From JACVRU01 sp040902725 (lineage in GTDB: Bacteria; Actinomycetota; Thermoleophilia; Gaiellales; Gaiellaceae): DNA of 64,000 nt. This document shows, piece by piece, positions 34,148 through 42,990 of this stretch (positions are counted from its first letter, which is position 1; every line of letters begins with the position of its first letter). A program made the translations under genes and the position numbers. The notes beneath the pieces were generated by a model. The model ran no database searches, was not told the DNA's origin, and saw only the letters and a list, made by a program, of their open reading frames with translations. The DNA lies in the NCBI GenBank assembly GCA_040902725.1, contig JBBDWU010000019.1, forward strand, positions 62,001-126,000. Reading direction: 5' to 3'.

Positions 34148-34484
34148 TCGCAGAGAAGCGGATGACCGTGACGGTGTCGTCCTCGGTCACCTCGCGGTTG
34201 TAGAGCCGGCCGAGGAAGCCCGCCATCTCCTCGGGGCGGCGAATCTCGGGGTTGTCGTGCTCGATCTCGCGCGGCGAGAGGTCGCCGAGGCGCTTCACCT
34301 CGACCTTGTCGATGACGGCGTCGAAGATGCGCTCCCGCGGCGAGAACCGCGTGCCGCAGAGGACGTTCACGACCATCCCCTTCTTGTACTTGCCGGACTT
34401 GTCGCCGAGCCGGATCGTCGCCGTCTTCCGGTGGCTTCGGAGCTGGTCGGCGACCAGCGGCGAGTAGAAGTTCAGCGCGTACAT
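34140..34484 (-). CDS. ASCH-domain (PUA-like) protein
   Basis: 114 residues. MYALNFYSPLVADQLRSHRKTATIRLGDK is the ASCH-type N-terminus, followed by GMVVNVLCGTRFSPRERIFDAVIDKVEV and an extra acidic segment. ASCH folds are RNA-binding or nucleoside-modifying in characterised members. It lies 19 bp downstream of a Nudix gene and probably shares its transcript. Its 3' end overlaps the cupin gene by 8 bp. Confidence 0.75.
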   Translation of the reverse strand: MYALNFYSPLVADQLRSHRKTATIRLGDKSGKYKKGMVVNVLCGTRFSPRERIFDAVIDKVEVKRLGDLSPREIEHDNPEIRRPEEMAGFLGRLYNREVTEDDTVTVIRFSAIK

Positions 34485-34503
34485 GGTGTTCAGGGCCGAC
34501 CGA

Positions 34504-34944
34504 TCATAGAGCCTCGTCGGCGAGGGCAGCCGCGGCCCGCTCGGCCATCTCGCGCTCCCCGCCGTAGGCGAGCAGCCGCGGCGCGTCCTCGAGCGGCAGC
34601 CAGCGCGCCTCGTCGACCTCGAAGGCCAGCTCGGGCGGGATGTCGCCGAGCCGGCCGCCCGCGTAACGGAAGAGGAAGAAGCTGACGACCTTGAACACCC
34701 GCTCGCCGCGGCGCGTGTAGACGTAGCGGACGTCGCCGAGCTTGCGGACGAGCCGCACCCGGACGCCGGTTTCCTCCGCCACCTCCCGCGCCGCCGTCTC
34801 CTCGGGGCCTTCGCCGGGGCCGATCAGCCCCTTCGGGAGCGCCCAGACCCCCTCCGGCTTGCCCCCGGGCCGGATCGCGGCCAGCATCCAGCGGCCGCGG
34901 AGCCGCCGCACCACCACCCCGCCGGCCGAGAACTCACGCTCCAT
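34504..34944 (-). CDS. Nudix hydrolase
   Basis: 146 residues with a complete Nudix box (GLIGPGEGPEETAAREVAEETGV) after FSAGGVVVRRLRGRW. The AGGVV/ALPKG arrangement is like diadenosine-polyphosphate or mutator-type enzymes of actinobacteria. Substrate cannot be set from sequence. The upstream TTACAAACTC may contain the -10 of a short-leader transcript. Confidence 0.88.
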   Translation of the reverse strand: MEREFSAGGVVVRRLRGRWMLAAIRPGGKPEGVWALPKGLIGPGEGPEETAAREVAEETGVRVRLVRKLGDVRYVYTRRGERVFKVVSFFLFRYAGGRLGDIPPELAFEVDEARWLPLEDAPRLLAYGGEREMAERAAAALADEAL

Positions 34945-34976
34945 GCCGAGTTTGTAACACGTCGCGCCGCTCCCGG

Positions 34977-35005
34977 TTGCACAGCTCTCAGGCTGCGGCT
35001 AGAAT
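34977..35005 (+). promoter_or_regulatory. Sigma-A-type promoter of groES-groEL
   Basis: TTGCAC (34977-34982), 17-bp spacer, TAGAAT (35000-35005). The expected start at about 35012 falls inside the CIRCE-like element. This is the best -35/-10 pair in the window. Confidence 0.78.
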
Positions 35006-35008
35006 GGC

Positions 35009-35035
35009 TCGGCACTCAGGCACCGAGAGTGCCAA
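35009..35035 (+). promoter_or_regulatory. CIRCE-like HrcA operator
   Basis: TCGGCACTC, 9-nt spacer, GAGTGCCAA: an inverted repeat with the CIRCE architecture (consensus TTAGCACTC-N9-GAGTGCTAA), with the A/T of the inner halves changed to G/C symmetrically. It overlaps the groES transcription start, as expected for HrcA repression. Confidence 0.85.
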
Positions 35036-35071
35036 GAGCTGTCACAAAGTCGGAACCAGGGAGGCATTTGC

Positions 35072-35377
35072 ATGAATCTTCAGCCTCTGGGTGACCGCCT
35101 CATCGTCGAGGTACTCGAGGAAGAGGAAGTCACTTTGAGCGGCATCGTCCTGCCGGACACGGCGAAGGAAAAGCCGCAGCGTGGACGCGTTCTCGCGGTG
35201 GGCCCCGGCCCGCGCGACGAGGACGGGGAGTACATCAAGATGGACATGGAAGAGGGTGACGAGATCATCTTCTCCAAGTACGGCGGCACCGAGATCAAGC
35301 TCGGCACCGACGAGATCCTGATCCTGCGCGAGTCGGACGTCCTGGCGAAGGTCGTCGGCGACCGCGCGGCAGTCTAG
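35072..35377 (+). CDS. groES: Co-chaperonin GroES
   Basis: 101 residues, complete, opening MNLQPLGDRLIVEVLEEEEVT, with the mobile loop (about residues 17-32) and KYGGTEIKLGTDEILILRESDVLA C-terminus. An AGGGAGG site precedes the ATG. It caps GroEL in the cytosol. groEL follows after 23 bp. Heat induction through HrcA is suggested by the CIRCE-like element. Confidence 0.97.
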   Translation: MNLQPLGDRLIVEVLEEEEVTLSGIVLPDTAKEKPQRGRVLAVGPGPRDEDGEYIKMDMEEGDEIIFSKYGGTEIKLGTDEILILRESDVLAKVVGDRAAV

Positions 35378-35400
35378 GAAGAGGGAGGAACAGGACACAG

Positions 35401-37023
<1,623 letters not shown>

Positions 37024-37049
37024 TCCGCTCTACGGGTTCGTTCCAACGG

Positions 37050-37077
37050 AAAGGGCCGGCTCGCGCCGGCCCTTTTT
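37050..37077 (+). terminator. Rho-independent terminator of groES-groEL
   Basis: AAAGGGCCGGC (37050-37060), loop TCGC, GCCGGCCCTTT (37065-37075), followed by TTG: a perfect 11-bp stem with a T-run. Confidence 0.9.
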
Positions 37078-37173
37078 GTTTCCGAAAAGCGCAACGGCGG
37101 CAGGGCAGCCGCCGTCGCAGTGGGATGGGAGGGTGGGTCTGAGTGAGGTATCGGCCGGCCCTCGGAGCCCGTT

Positions 37174-37203
37174 ATCCCCCGTTTGGGGGATCCGACTTAT
37201 ACT
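37174..37203 (+). promoter_or_regulatory. Palindrome and -10 box upstream of the second protease
   Basis: ATCCCCC-GTTT-GGGGGAT (37174-37191) is a perfect inverted repeat. TATACT (37198-37203) is a good -10. The palindrome occupies the -16 to -30 region, where an activator or repressor could act. No -35 consensus is seen. Confidence 0.55.
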
Positions 37204-37250
37204 GCGGCCCGTACTGGTCTAGGGGAATCTCGATTGACGGAGGGATTGGG

Positions 37251-39455
37251 ATGAGGAGAAGGACTTGGGTCGTGGGCGCGCTTGCGACGGCTGCCGTCGT
37301 CGCGCTTGTCGGCACTGCCCTCGCGGGCGCGGCCGCCACGCCGCAGAGCGACTTCACAGAGTCGCCGACGGCGCAATCGCAGTCGGAGTACTACGTCGTC
37401 ACGTTCAAGGATCCGCCCGCCGCGAGCTACGCCGGCGGCGTCAAGGGCCTGAAGCCGACGAAGCCCGCGCGCGGGAAGAAGCTGAACGCGCTCGCGGCCG
37501 AGGTGCGGGCCTACGTGGACCACCTGAAGGGCGTCCACGCCGAGTACCGCGGCTGGCTCAACGGCAAGTCGCCGGCCACCGAGGTGGTGCGCGAGACCTT
37601 CCTGGCCGCGAACTCGATCGCGATCAAGGCGAACGGCGCCAAGCCGGAGACGCTCCAGCAGGGGCCCGGCGTGAGGTACGTCGCGCCGAGCGCGCTCTAC
37701 CGGCCGGCGATGACGGTCAGCAGCGATCTGATCGACGCCGACGAGGTCTGGCCGAGCGCGGGCGGTCGCGAGAACGCGGGCGCGGGCATCGACGTCGGCG
37801 TCATCGACACGGGCATCCGCGACGACCACGAAGCGTTCGGCTGCAAGGCGGACATCCCGCACAAGGTCTACGCGAGCGGCGGCAACCCGCCGCCGGCGGG
37901 GGCCGAGACGATCGTGTTCAACCACGGCACGCATGTTGCCGGCACGGTCGCCGGCTGCGTCCTCGAGCAGGGCGAGCGCACGAACGGCGGGCCGACCACC
38001 GGGACCTGGAGCGGCGTCGCCCCCGGGGCGAACCTGTACGACTACAACGTCTTCCCGGGCTTCGGCGGCGGCTTCATCGCCTTCGGCGGGTCGGCGTTCA
38101 GCCACGACATCTGCCTCGCGATCGAGGACGGCGTGGCGGACGGCATGGAGGTGCTGAACCTGAGCCTCGGTGGGGCAGTGCAGGGGCAGCACGACTACCT
38201 CGCAGAGTGCGTCAACGCGGCCAACGACGCCGGCGTGGTCGTCGCCGTCTCCGCGGGCAACTCAGGCCCCGGCGACAGCACGATCGGCTCGCCCGGCAGC
38301 GCCGCCGGCGCGCTGACCGCCGGCGCCTCGACCAACCCGCACTTCGTCGGCATCCCGGCGAGCGGCACGGTCGACGGCGGCGCGGCGTTTGTCCATGGAG
38401 CCGCCCTCGGCGACTTCAACAACTTCGACCCCGCCATCACGGCGGACTACACGGTCACGACCCCGGCGAACGGGTGCACGGCGATCACGACCGACGTGAC
38501 GGACAAGATCGCGCTGATCAACCGCGGCGCCTGCACCTTCTCGACGAAGGTCCGGAACGCCGAGGCCGCCGGCGCGGTCGGCGTGCTGATCGTCAACAAC
38601 TCCGCCGGAGATCCAACGGCGATGGCCCACGACGGGCTCGCGTTCCCGACGATCCCCGCAGCGATGCTCGGGCTCGCCGAGGGGAACGCGATCAAGCCGT
38701 CTGGCACGGTGACGGTCGACGGCACCGCGCCGCTGGAGTTCATCACCGCGAACGAGGACATCATCGCGGGCTTCTCGAGCCGCGGCCCGACGCCGTTCAC
38801 GGCCCTGATCAAGCCGGACGTGACGGCTCCGGGGGTGAACGTCTACTCGTCGGTGTTCGACGAGCAGACGGGTGAGCTCGGCTACGCCTACTTCCAGGGC
38901 ACGAGCATGGCCGCTCCCCACCTCGCGGGCTCGGCCGCGCTCCTGCGCCAGCTGCACCCCGACTGGTCGCCGGAGGACGTGAAGTCGGCGATGGTCCAGA
39001 CGGCGAAGCGGCCCGTGTTCAGCTTCCTCGACGGGACGTCGAACGCGGGGACCGAGAACCTCCGCACCGGCGCGCACGACGTCGTCGGCCGCGAGGCGCT
39101 AGCCCGCGGCGGAGGTCGCGTCGACATCGACGCGGCTGACGCCACGCCGCTCACGTTCGCTCCGGCGAGCGTGAGCTTCGGCGAGTGGAAGGGCAGCAAG
39201 CCGGTCTCGGCCTCGATGGCCGTGGCGGTCAGGAACGTCAGCGGCGCTCCGCAGACGTGCACCGCCGCCACCGACGGCTCGCCGTTCGTGAGCGTCTCCC
39301 CGACCGCCTTCGCGCTCGCCCCAGGCGGAACGAGGACGCTGACCGTCGCACTCGAAGCGGGCCGCTCGCTCGCAGCGGGCGACCACAGCGGCGACGTGAC
39401 GGTCATGTGCGGGTCTACGACGCTCAAGGCGCCCTGGTGGGTGCGCAAGTCCTGA
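37251..39455 (+). CDS. Secreted subtilisin-like serine protease (S8) with PA insert
   Basis: 734 residues from ATG 37251 (GGAGG upstream). Signal peptide about 1-29, I9-type propeptide about 45-150, catalytic Asp186 (VIDTGIRDDH), His225 (FNHGTHVAG) and Ser552 (GTSMAAPH), a PA insert at about 375-490 (NRGACTFSTKVRNAEAAG), and a C-terminal Ig-like region with a final Cys pair. Like lactocepin/cucumisin-type S8A enzymes, it is probably extracellular and may degrade proteins for nutrition. Confidence 0.93.
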   Translation: MRRRTWVVGALATAAVVALVGTALAGAAATPQSDFTESPTAQSQSEYYVVTFKDPPAASYAGGVKGLKPTKPARGKKLNALAAEVRAYVDHLKGVHAEYRGWLNGKSPATEVVRETFLAANSIAIKANGAKPETLQQGPGVRYVAPSALYRPAMTVSSDLIDADEVWPSAGGRENAGAGIDVGVIDTGIRDDHEAFGCKADIPHKVYASGGNPPPAGAETIVFNHGTHVAGTVAGCVLEQGERTNGGPTTGTWSGVAPGANLYDYNVFPGFGGGFIAFGGSAFSHDICLAIEDGVADGMEVLNLSLGGAVQGQHDYLAECVNAANDAGVVVAVSAGNSGPGDSTIGSPGSAAGALTAGASTNPHFVGIPASGTVDGGAAFVHGAALGDFNNFDPAITADYTVTTPANGCTAITTDVTDKIALINRGACTFSTKVRNAEAAGAVGVLIVNNSAGDPTAMAHDGLAFPTIPAAMLGLAEGNAIKPSGTVTVDGTAPLEFITANEDIIAGFSSRGPTPFTALIKPDVTAPGVNVYSSVFDEQTGELGYAYFQGTSMAAPHLAGSAALLRQLHPDWSPEDVKSAMVQTAKRPVFSFLDGTSNAGTENLRTGAHDVVGREALARGGGRVDIDAADATPLTFAPASVSFGEWKGSKPVSASMAVAVRNVSGAPQTCTAATDGSPFVSVSPTAFALAPGGTRTLTVALEAGRSLAAGDHSGDVTVMCGSTTLKAPWWVRKS

Positions 39456-39480
39456 GCGAGTAACTGCGGTTCGAAGCGAG

Positions 39481-39502
39481 AAGGGCGCCTCCGGGCGCCC
39501 TT
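39481..39502. terminator. TCCG-loop terminator between the protease and a molybdo-oxidoreductase
   Basis: AAGGGCGCC (39481-39489), loop TCCG, GGCGCCCTT (39494-39502), with GAAGCG/CGCTTT extending the stem. It closely resembles the hairpin after the first protease (26147) and sits between convergent stops. Confidence 0.75.
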
Positions 39503-39509
39503 CCGCTTT

Positions 39510-40121
39510 CTAGAAGCCGTAGCGCTCTTCCTTGAAGGGGTCGGCGTCGTTGTGGTAGCCGTACCGCTCCCAGAAGCCCGGCCGGTCGATCGAGGAGAGC
39601 TCGAGCCCGCGGAGCCACTTCGCGCTCTTCCAGAAGTACCGGCCGGGCACGACGAGGCGCAGCGGCCAGCCGTGCTCGGGCTCGAGCGGCTCGCCGTCGG
39701 CCTCCGTCGCCAGGAGGGCGTCGTCGTCCTCGAGGGCGGCGAGCGGGACGTTGGCGGTGAAGCCCTGCTCGGCGTGGGCGATCACGAAGTTGGCCGTCGG
39801 CTTCGGCTTCACGAGCTTCGCCAGCTCGCGCCAGTGGACGCCCCGGAAGCTCGTGTCGAAGCGGCTCCAGCGCGTGACGCAGTGGATGTCCTGGACGTTC
39901 TCGCTCTTCGGGACCTCGTTGAACTGCTCCCACGTGAGCGTCAGCGGCTCCTCGACCTCGCCCCAGACCTTGAAGTCCCAGGTCGCGAGCTCGGTCCTGG
40001 GCACCTCGCCGGCGTGCAGGACGGGCCACTTGTCGGTCAGGTACTGACCGGGGGGCAACCGCGCCGGGTCGTAACCCGCCGCGCGCACCTTCTCCTCGGC
40101 CTTCGTCCGGAAGAGCGCCAT
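39510..40121 (-). CDS. Sulfite-oxidase-like molybdopterin-dependent oxidoreductase
   Basis: 203 residues, a single Mo-cofactor domain. TWEQFNEVPKSENVQDIHCVTRWSRFDTSFRGVHWREL holds the Mo-ligating Cys in HCVTRWS; ADGEPLEPEHGWPLRLVVPGRYFWKSAKWLRGLEL is the second signature. There is no Tat signal, unlike MsrP/YedY, so it is probably cytosolic. ATG at 40121 lies 8 nt behind TAGTCT and is divergent from ygfZ with 20 bp between starts. Substrate unknown. Confidence 0.86.
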   Translation of the reverse strand: MALFRTKAEEKVRAAGYDPARLPPGQYLTDKWPVLHAGEVPRTELATWDFKVWGEVEEPLTLTWEQFNEVPKSENVQDIHCVTRWSRFDTSFRGVHWRELAKLVKPKPTANFVIAHAEQGFTANVPLAALEDDDALLATEADGEPLEPEHGWPLRLVVPGRYFWKSAKWLRGLELSSIDRPGFWERYGYHNDADPFKEERYGF

Positions 40122-40128
40122 CGCTGCC

Positions 40129-40135
40129 TAGACTA
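40129..40135. promoter_or_regulatory. Shared bidirectional -10 element
   Basis: TAGACTA reads TAGACT on the plus strand (40129-40134; 7 nt before ygfZ GTG 40142) and TAGTCT on the minus strand (40135-40130; 8 nt before ATG 40121). One 7-bp element appears to set both leaderless starts. Confidence 0.65.
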
Positions 40136-40141
40136 GCCAGG

Positions 40142-40909
40142 GTGCCCAGCGTTACCCAGCGCCCCCGCGAGTTCGTCCGCGTCGCCGGCCCGGACGCGGC
40201 CGACCTGCTCGACCGGATGCTCTCGAACGACGTGGCGGCCCTCGCCGTGGGCGGCTCCTGCCAGGCGCTGCTGCTGACCCCGAAGGCGCGTGTGATCGCG
40301 CCGGTGGTCGCCTGGCGCCGCGGCGCCGACGACTTCCTGCTGCTGACCGAGCCGGGGCTCGGCGAGCCCCTCCAGTCCGCGCTCCTGCGCGCCCGCTTTG
40401 CCTCGAAGCTTGAGGTCGAGCCCGAGCGGCACGAGTCGTGGCTCGTGCTCGGCCAGGAGGACGCAGGCATCCCCAACGCCGACTACGGCATGCCCGCGGT
40501 GGAGGTTCTGGACGAGCGTCCCGAGGGGGAGCCGATCGACGCCGAGGAGATCGAGCGCCTGCGCCTGCGCGCCCGCACGCCTGCCTGGGGCAGTGAGATC
40601 GACGAGCGGGTGCTCCCGGCCGAGGCCGGCCTCGTGGAGCGCGCCGTCAGCCTGACCAAGGGCTGCTTCCCCGGCCAGGAGCCGATCGCGCGCCTGCACT
40701 ACCGCGGCCACGCCAACCGCGGGCTGCGGCTGCTCGAGGTGGAGGGCGCGCCGCCGCCGCCGCCGGGTACCGAGGTCTTCCACGGCGAGAAAGCGGTGGG
40801 CCGGGTGACGAGCTCGGTGCCCGGGCTGGCGCTTGCCTACGTGCGCGACGAGGTGCCTTCCGGCGCCGAGCTGGCCGTCGGGGGCCGCGCCACAAGGCAG
40901 CTACACTAG
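40142..40909 (+). CDS. ygfZ: YgfZ/GcvT-like folate-binding protein
   Basis: 255 residues with the signature KGCFPGQEPIARLHYRG near residue 180, preceded by a GcvT-type domain (RVAGPDAADLLDRMLSNDV). YgfZ family proteins use folate and help assemble or repair Fe-S clusters. It is leaderless and divergent from the molybdo-oxidoreductase. Its final codons contain the -10 box of the tRNA gene. Confidence 0.88.
   Translation: MPSVTQRPREFVRVAGPDAADLLDRMLSNDVAALAVGGSCQALLLTPKARVIAPVVAWRRGADDFLLLTEPGLGEPLQSALLRARFASKLEVEPERHESWLVLGQEDAGIPNADYGMPAVEVLDERPEGEPIDAEEIERLRLRARTPAWGSEIDERVLPAEAGLVERAVSLTKGCFPGQEPIARLHYRGHANRGLRLLEVEGAPPPPPGTEVFHGEKAVGRVTSSVPGLALAYVRDEVPSGAELAVGGRATRQLH
40902..40907 (+). 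promoter_or_regulatory. -10 box of tRNA-Arg inside the ygfZ stop region
   Basis: TACACT spans the last two sense codons of ygfZ and the first base of its TAG, 10 nt before the tRNA 5' end. Confidence 0.45.
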
Positions 40910-40917
40910 GCCGTCCC

Positions 40918-40990
40918 GCGCCCGTAGCTCAGGGGATAGAGCGCTGCCCTGCGGAGGCAGAGGCCGCAGGTTCGAATCCTGCCGGGCGCA
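40918..40990 (+). tRNA. tRNA-Arg (anticodon GCG)
   Basis: A complete 73-nt cloverleaf: acceptor GCGCCCG/CGGGCGC, D-arm GCTC/GAGC with the A20-type loop usual in tRNA-Arg, anticodon stem CTGCC/GGCAG with loop CTGCGGA, T-arm GCAGG/CCTGC with TTCGAAT, discriminator A. The 3' CCA is not encoded. Anticodon GCG reads CGC. In most bacteria this position is ACG, read with inosine. Confidence 0.96.
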
Positions 40991-40996
40991 CTGGCG

Positions 40997-42451
40997 TTAC
41001 TCCGGAGAGGTCTCGCGCAGGGCGCTCCAACCGAGCACGCCCGTTACGCCCTCGAGCCTGTCCAGGACCTTGAGGCCGTGCCCGTCGATCTCGAGCTGGC
41101 GAAGGCCCTTCTCGTGGTCCGAGTCGCGCATCTTGAGGACGGACACGGCGCGGCGGAGCTCCGACTCGATCTCGATGTAGCGGAGCAGGACGACGTTGTG
41201 GAACAGGAAGCCGGTGCCGCCGATCGGCTCGGCGATCGGGCCCATCGTTGCGATCTCGCTGGTGACCAGCGAGGTGGCGCCGGCGGAGCGGATGAAGCCC
41301 GCAAGCGTTCGCGCGTAGGCGGGAAAGCGGTGAACCTCGCGCGCCGCGAAGACCAGCTCGGCGAGGCTGTCGATCGCCACGCGGCCCACCGAGCCTTGAG
41401 CGAGTCCCGCCCGCACGGCGGCGCCGAGCATGTCGAGGTTGAGGTTCCCCTGCGGCACATGGTGGACGAGGAGCTGGCCCGACTCGCGCGCAGCAGCGAG
41501 ATCCCAGCCGAAGGAGGCGGCCTTCTTGACGAGCTGGTCGCCGTCCTCTTGGAAGGAGTAGTAGAGGCAGCGGTCGCCCGCTTCGATGCCGTGAGCGATG
41601 AAGCGCAGGGCGGCGATCGTCTTGCCGGAGCCGGACGGACCGAGGATCGCCGAGACGTTGCCGGCAGGTATCCCGCCTCCCATCATCTCGTCCAGGCCGG
41701 GGATCCCGCTTGCGATCCGCCCGCCGTCGGGCTTCGCGTCCTCCGGCGCGAGCGCCTCCAGGCGCGGGAAGACCGCCATACCCGTCTCTCCGATCTCGAC
41801 CGAGTGCTTGCCCGCGAGGTGCTTCGCGCCGCGCATCTTCACGACCCGGAGCCAGCGCCGGTCGAGCGGCTCGAACGGCTCGTAGGCGAGTTGCACGAGC
41901 CCGTCGGCCAGATAGAACTCGGGTGAGCCCTCCAGTTCGGCCGCCCCGTACTCGCCGAGGAAGAGCAGGGTCGTCTCGGTGTGGGCGACCAGGCCGCTCA
42001 GCTCGTAAAAGAGTTGCCGCACGGCCTGCTCGTTGCCGAAGTCGCGCAGGGCCTTGGCGCTGTCGAACACGACCACCGAGGGCCGGTGCTCGAAGCACGT
42101 CCGTACGACCTCGGTGACCAGCGGCCCGAGGCCGCTCTCGGTACCGCCGCTCTCGTCCAGCAGCAAGGCTTCGAGGTTGATGAACTCGACGCGTTCCTCG
42201 AGCGCGCGCGGGTCGAAGAAGTCGAAGTGCTCGAGGTAGCGGACGAGCTTCACATGGGGCTCGGAGAACGTCGAGTAGTAGATCGCCTTGCGCTCTGGCG
42301 TCGCGTTCGCGAAGCAGATCTGCTGGGCGAGGATGGTCTTGCCCGTCCCCGGGCCGCCCGCAAGGACGACGAGCGAGCCGGCCGGCAGCCCGCCGCCGAG
42401 GACGAGGTCGAGCTCGGTGACGCCGGTCGTGCGGCGCTCCACCTCAGCCAC
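40997..42451 (-). CDS. Dual-domain KaiC-like RecA-family ATPase
   Basis: 484 residues, two KaiC domains (about 5-235 and 245-480). Walker A motifs GGPGTGKT and GPSGSGKT are intact; the catalytic-Glu regions read YYSTFSEPH and YYSFQEDGD. The KaiC clock autophosphorylation sites are not evident and no kaiA/kaiB is near, so a clock role is not implied. The GTG start overlaps the receiver-protein stop by 8 bp, which suggests the two act together in signal transduction. Confidence 0.9.
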   Translation of the reverse strand: MAEVERRTTGVTELDLVLGGGLPAGSLVVLAGGPGTGKTILAQQICFANATPERKAIYYSTFSEPHVKLVRYLEHFDFFDPRALEERVEFINLEALLLDESGGTESGLGPLVTEVVRTCFEHRPSVVVFDSAKALRDFGNEQAVRQLFYELSGLVAHTETTLLFLGEYGAAELEGSPEFYLADGLVQLAYEPFEPLDRRWLRVVKMRGAKHLAGKHSVEIGETGMAVFPRLEALAPEDAKPDGGRIASGIPGLDEMMGGGIPAGNVSAILGPSGSGKTIAALRFIAHGIEAGDRCLYYSFQEDGDQLVKKAASFGWDLAAARESGQLLVHHVPQGNLNLDMLGAAVRAGLAQGSVGRVAIDSLAELVFAAREVHRFPAYARTLAGFIRSAGATSLVTSEIATMGPIAEPIGGTGFLFHNVVLLRYIEIESELRRAVSVLKMRDSDHEKGLRQLEIDGHGLKVLDRLEGVTGVLGWSALRETSPE

Positions 42452-42827
42452 CCCCGTTTCGCGCGAGCGAGCTTGCGGCCTCGAGGAGGGCGAAGGGCTC
42501 GAAGGGCTTGGCCAGCACCGCGTCGGCCGCAGTCACAACCGTACTCGAGTTGGCGCTGACGACGAGGATCGGGATCGAGGCCGTCGCCGGATCGGCCCGC
42601 AACCGCTCGACCAGCTCCCGCCCGCTCATCACCGGCATCATCAAATCCGTCACCACCAGGGCCGGGCGCGACTCCTTCACCCGCTCCAGCGCGGCCACCC
42701 CGTGCGGCGCCTCGACGACCTCGTAGCCTGCGCCCTCGAGGATGATCCGGACCAGGAAGCGCATATTCGATTCGTCGTCGACCACCAAGACCTGGCCACT
42801 CCGAAGCGTGCCCGCCGTTCCCTCCAC
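42444..42827 (-). CDS. Stand-alone response-regulator receiver protein
   Basis: 127 residues, one CheY-like domain: acidic pair in VLVVDDESNMRF, phosphoacceptor Asp in LVVTDLMMPVMSG, Ser in VVSANSS and Lys in LAKPFEPFALLE. No output domain. The GGAGGAG site upstream can pair with a CCTCC 18-22 nt before it. Coupling with the KaiC gene makes that ATPase the probable partner. A TATACT box at 42950-42945 gives a leader of about 110 nt. Confidence 0.9.
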   Translation of the reverse strand: MEGTAGTLRSGQVLVVDDESNMRFLVRIILEGAGYEVVEAPHGVAALERVKESRPALVVTDLMMPVMSGRELVERLRADPATASIPILVVSANSSTVVTAADAVLAKPFEPFALLEAASSLARNGGG

Positions 42828-42944
42828 CCAAACTCCTCCGCTCGATCGAAAAGGAGGCTGCAGCGGTCATCGCCGCGCAGCTGTCCAACCGGGTCACTTG
42901 GGTTGGGGTTGCCGGAACAGGGGACTGGGCTCCGGCGACGACCG

Positions 42945-42950
42945 AGTATA
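42945..42950 (-). promoter_or_regulatory. -10 box of the receiver-KaiC operon
   Basis: TATACT on the minus strand, close to consensus. The transcript would carry a leader of about 110 nt before ATG 42827, unlike the leaderless genes nearby. Confidence 0.45.
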
Positions 42951-42990
42951 ACGAGCCTCCCTGCCAAATTCAGGGGACTTTTTAGCGCGG

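Noticed and set aside
40997..42451. Circadian clock KaiC
   Set aside because: Two RecA domains are present but no KaiA/KaiB neighbours or evident autophosphorylation Ser-Thr pair are seen.
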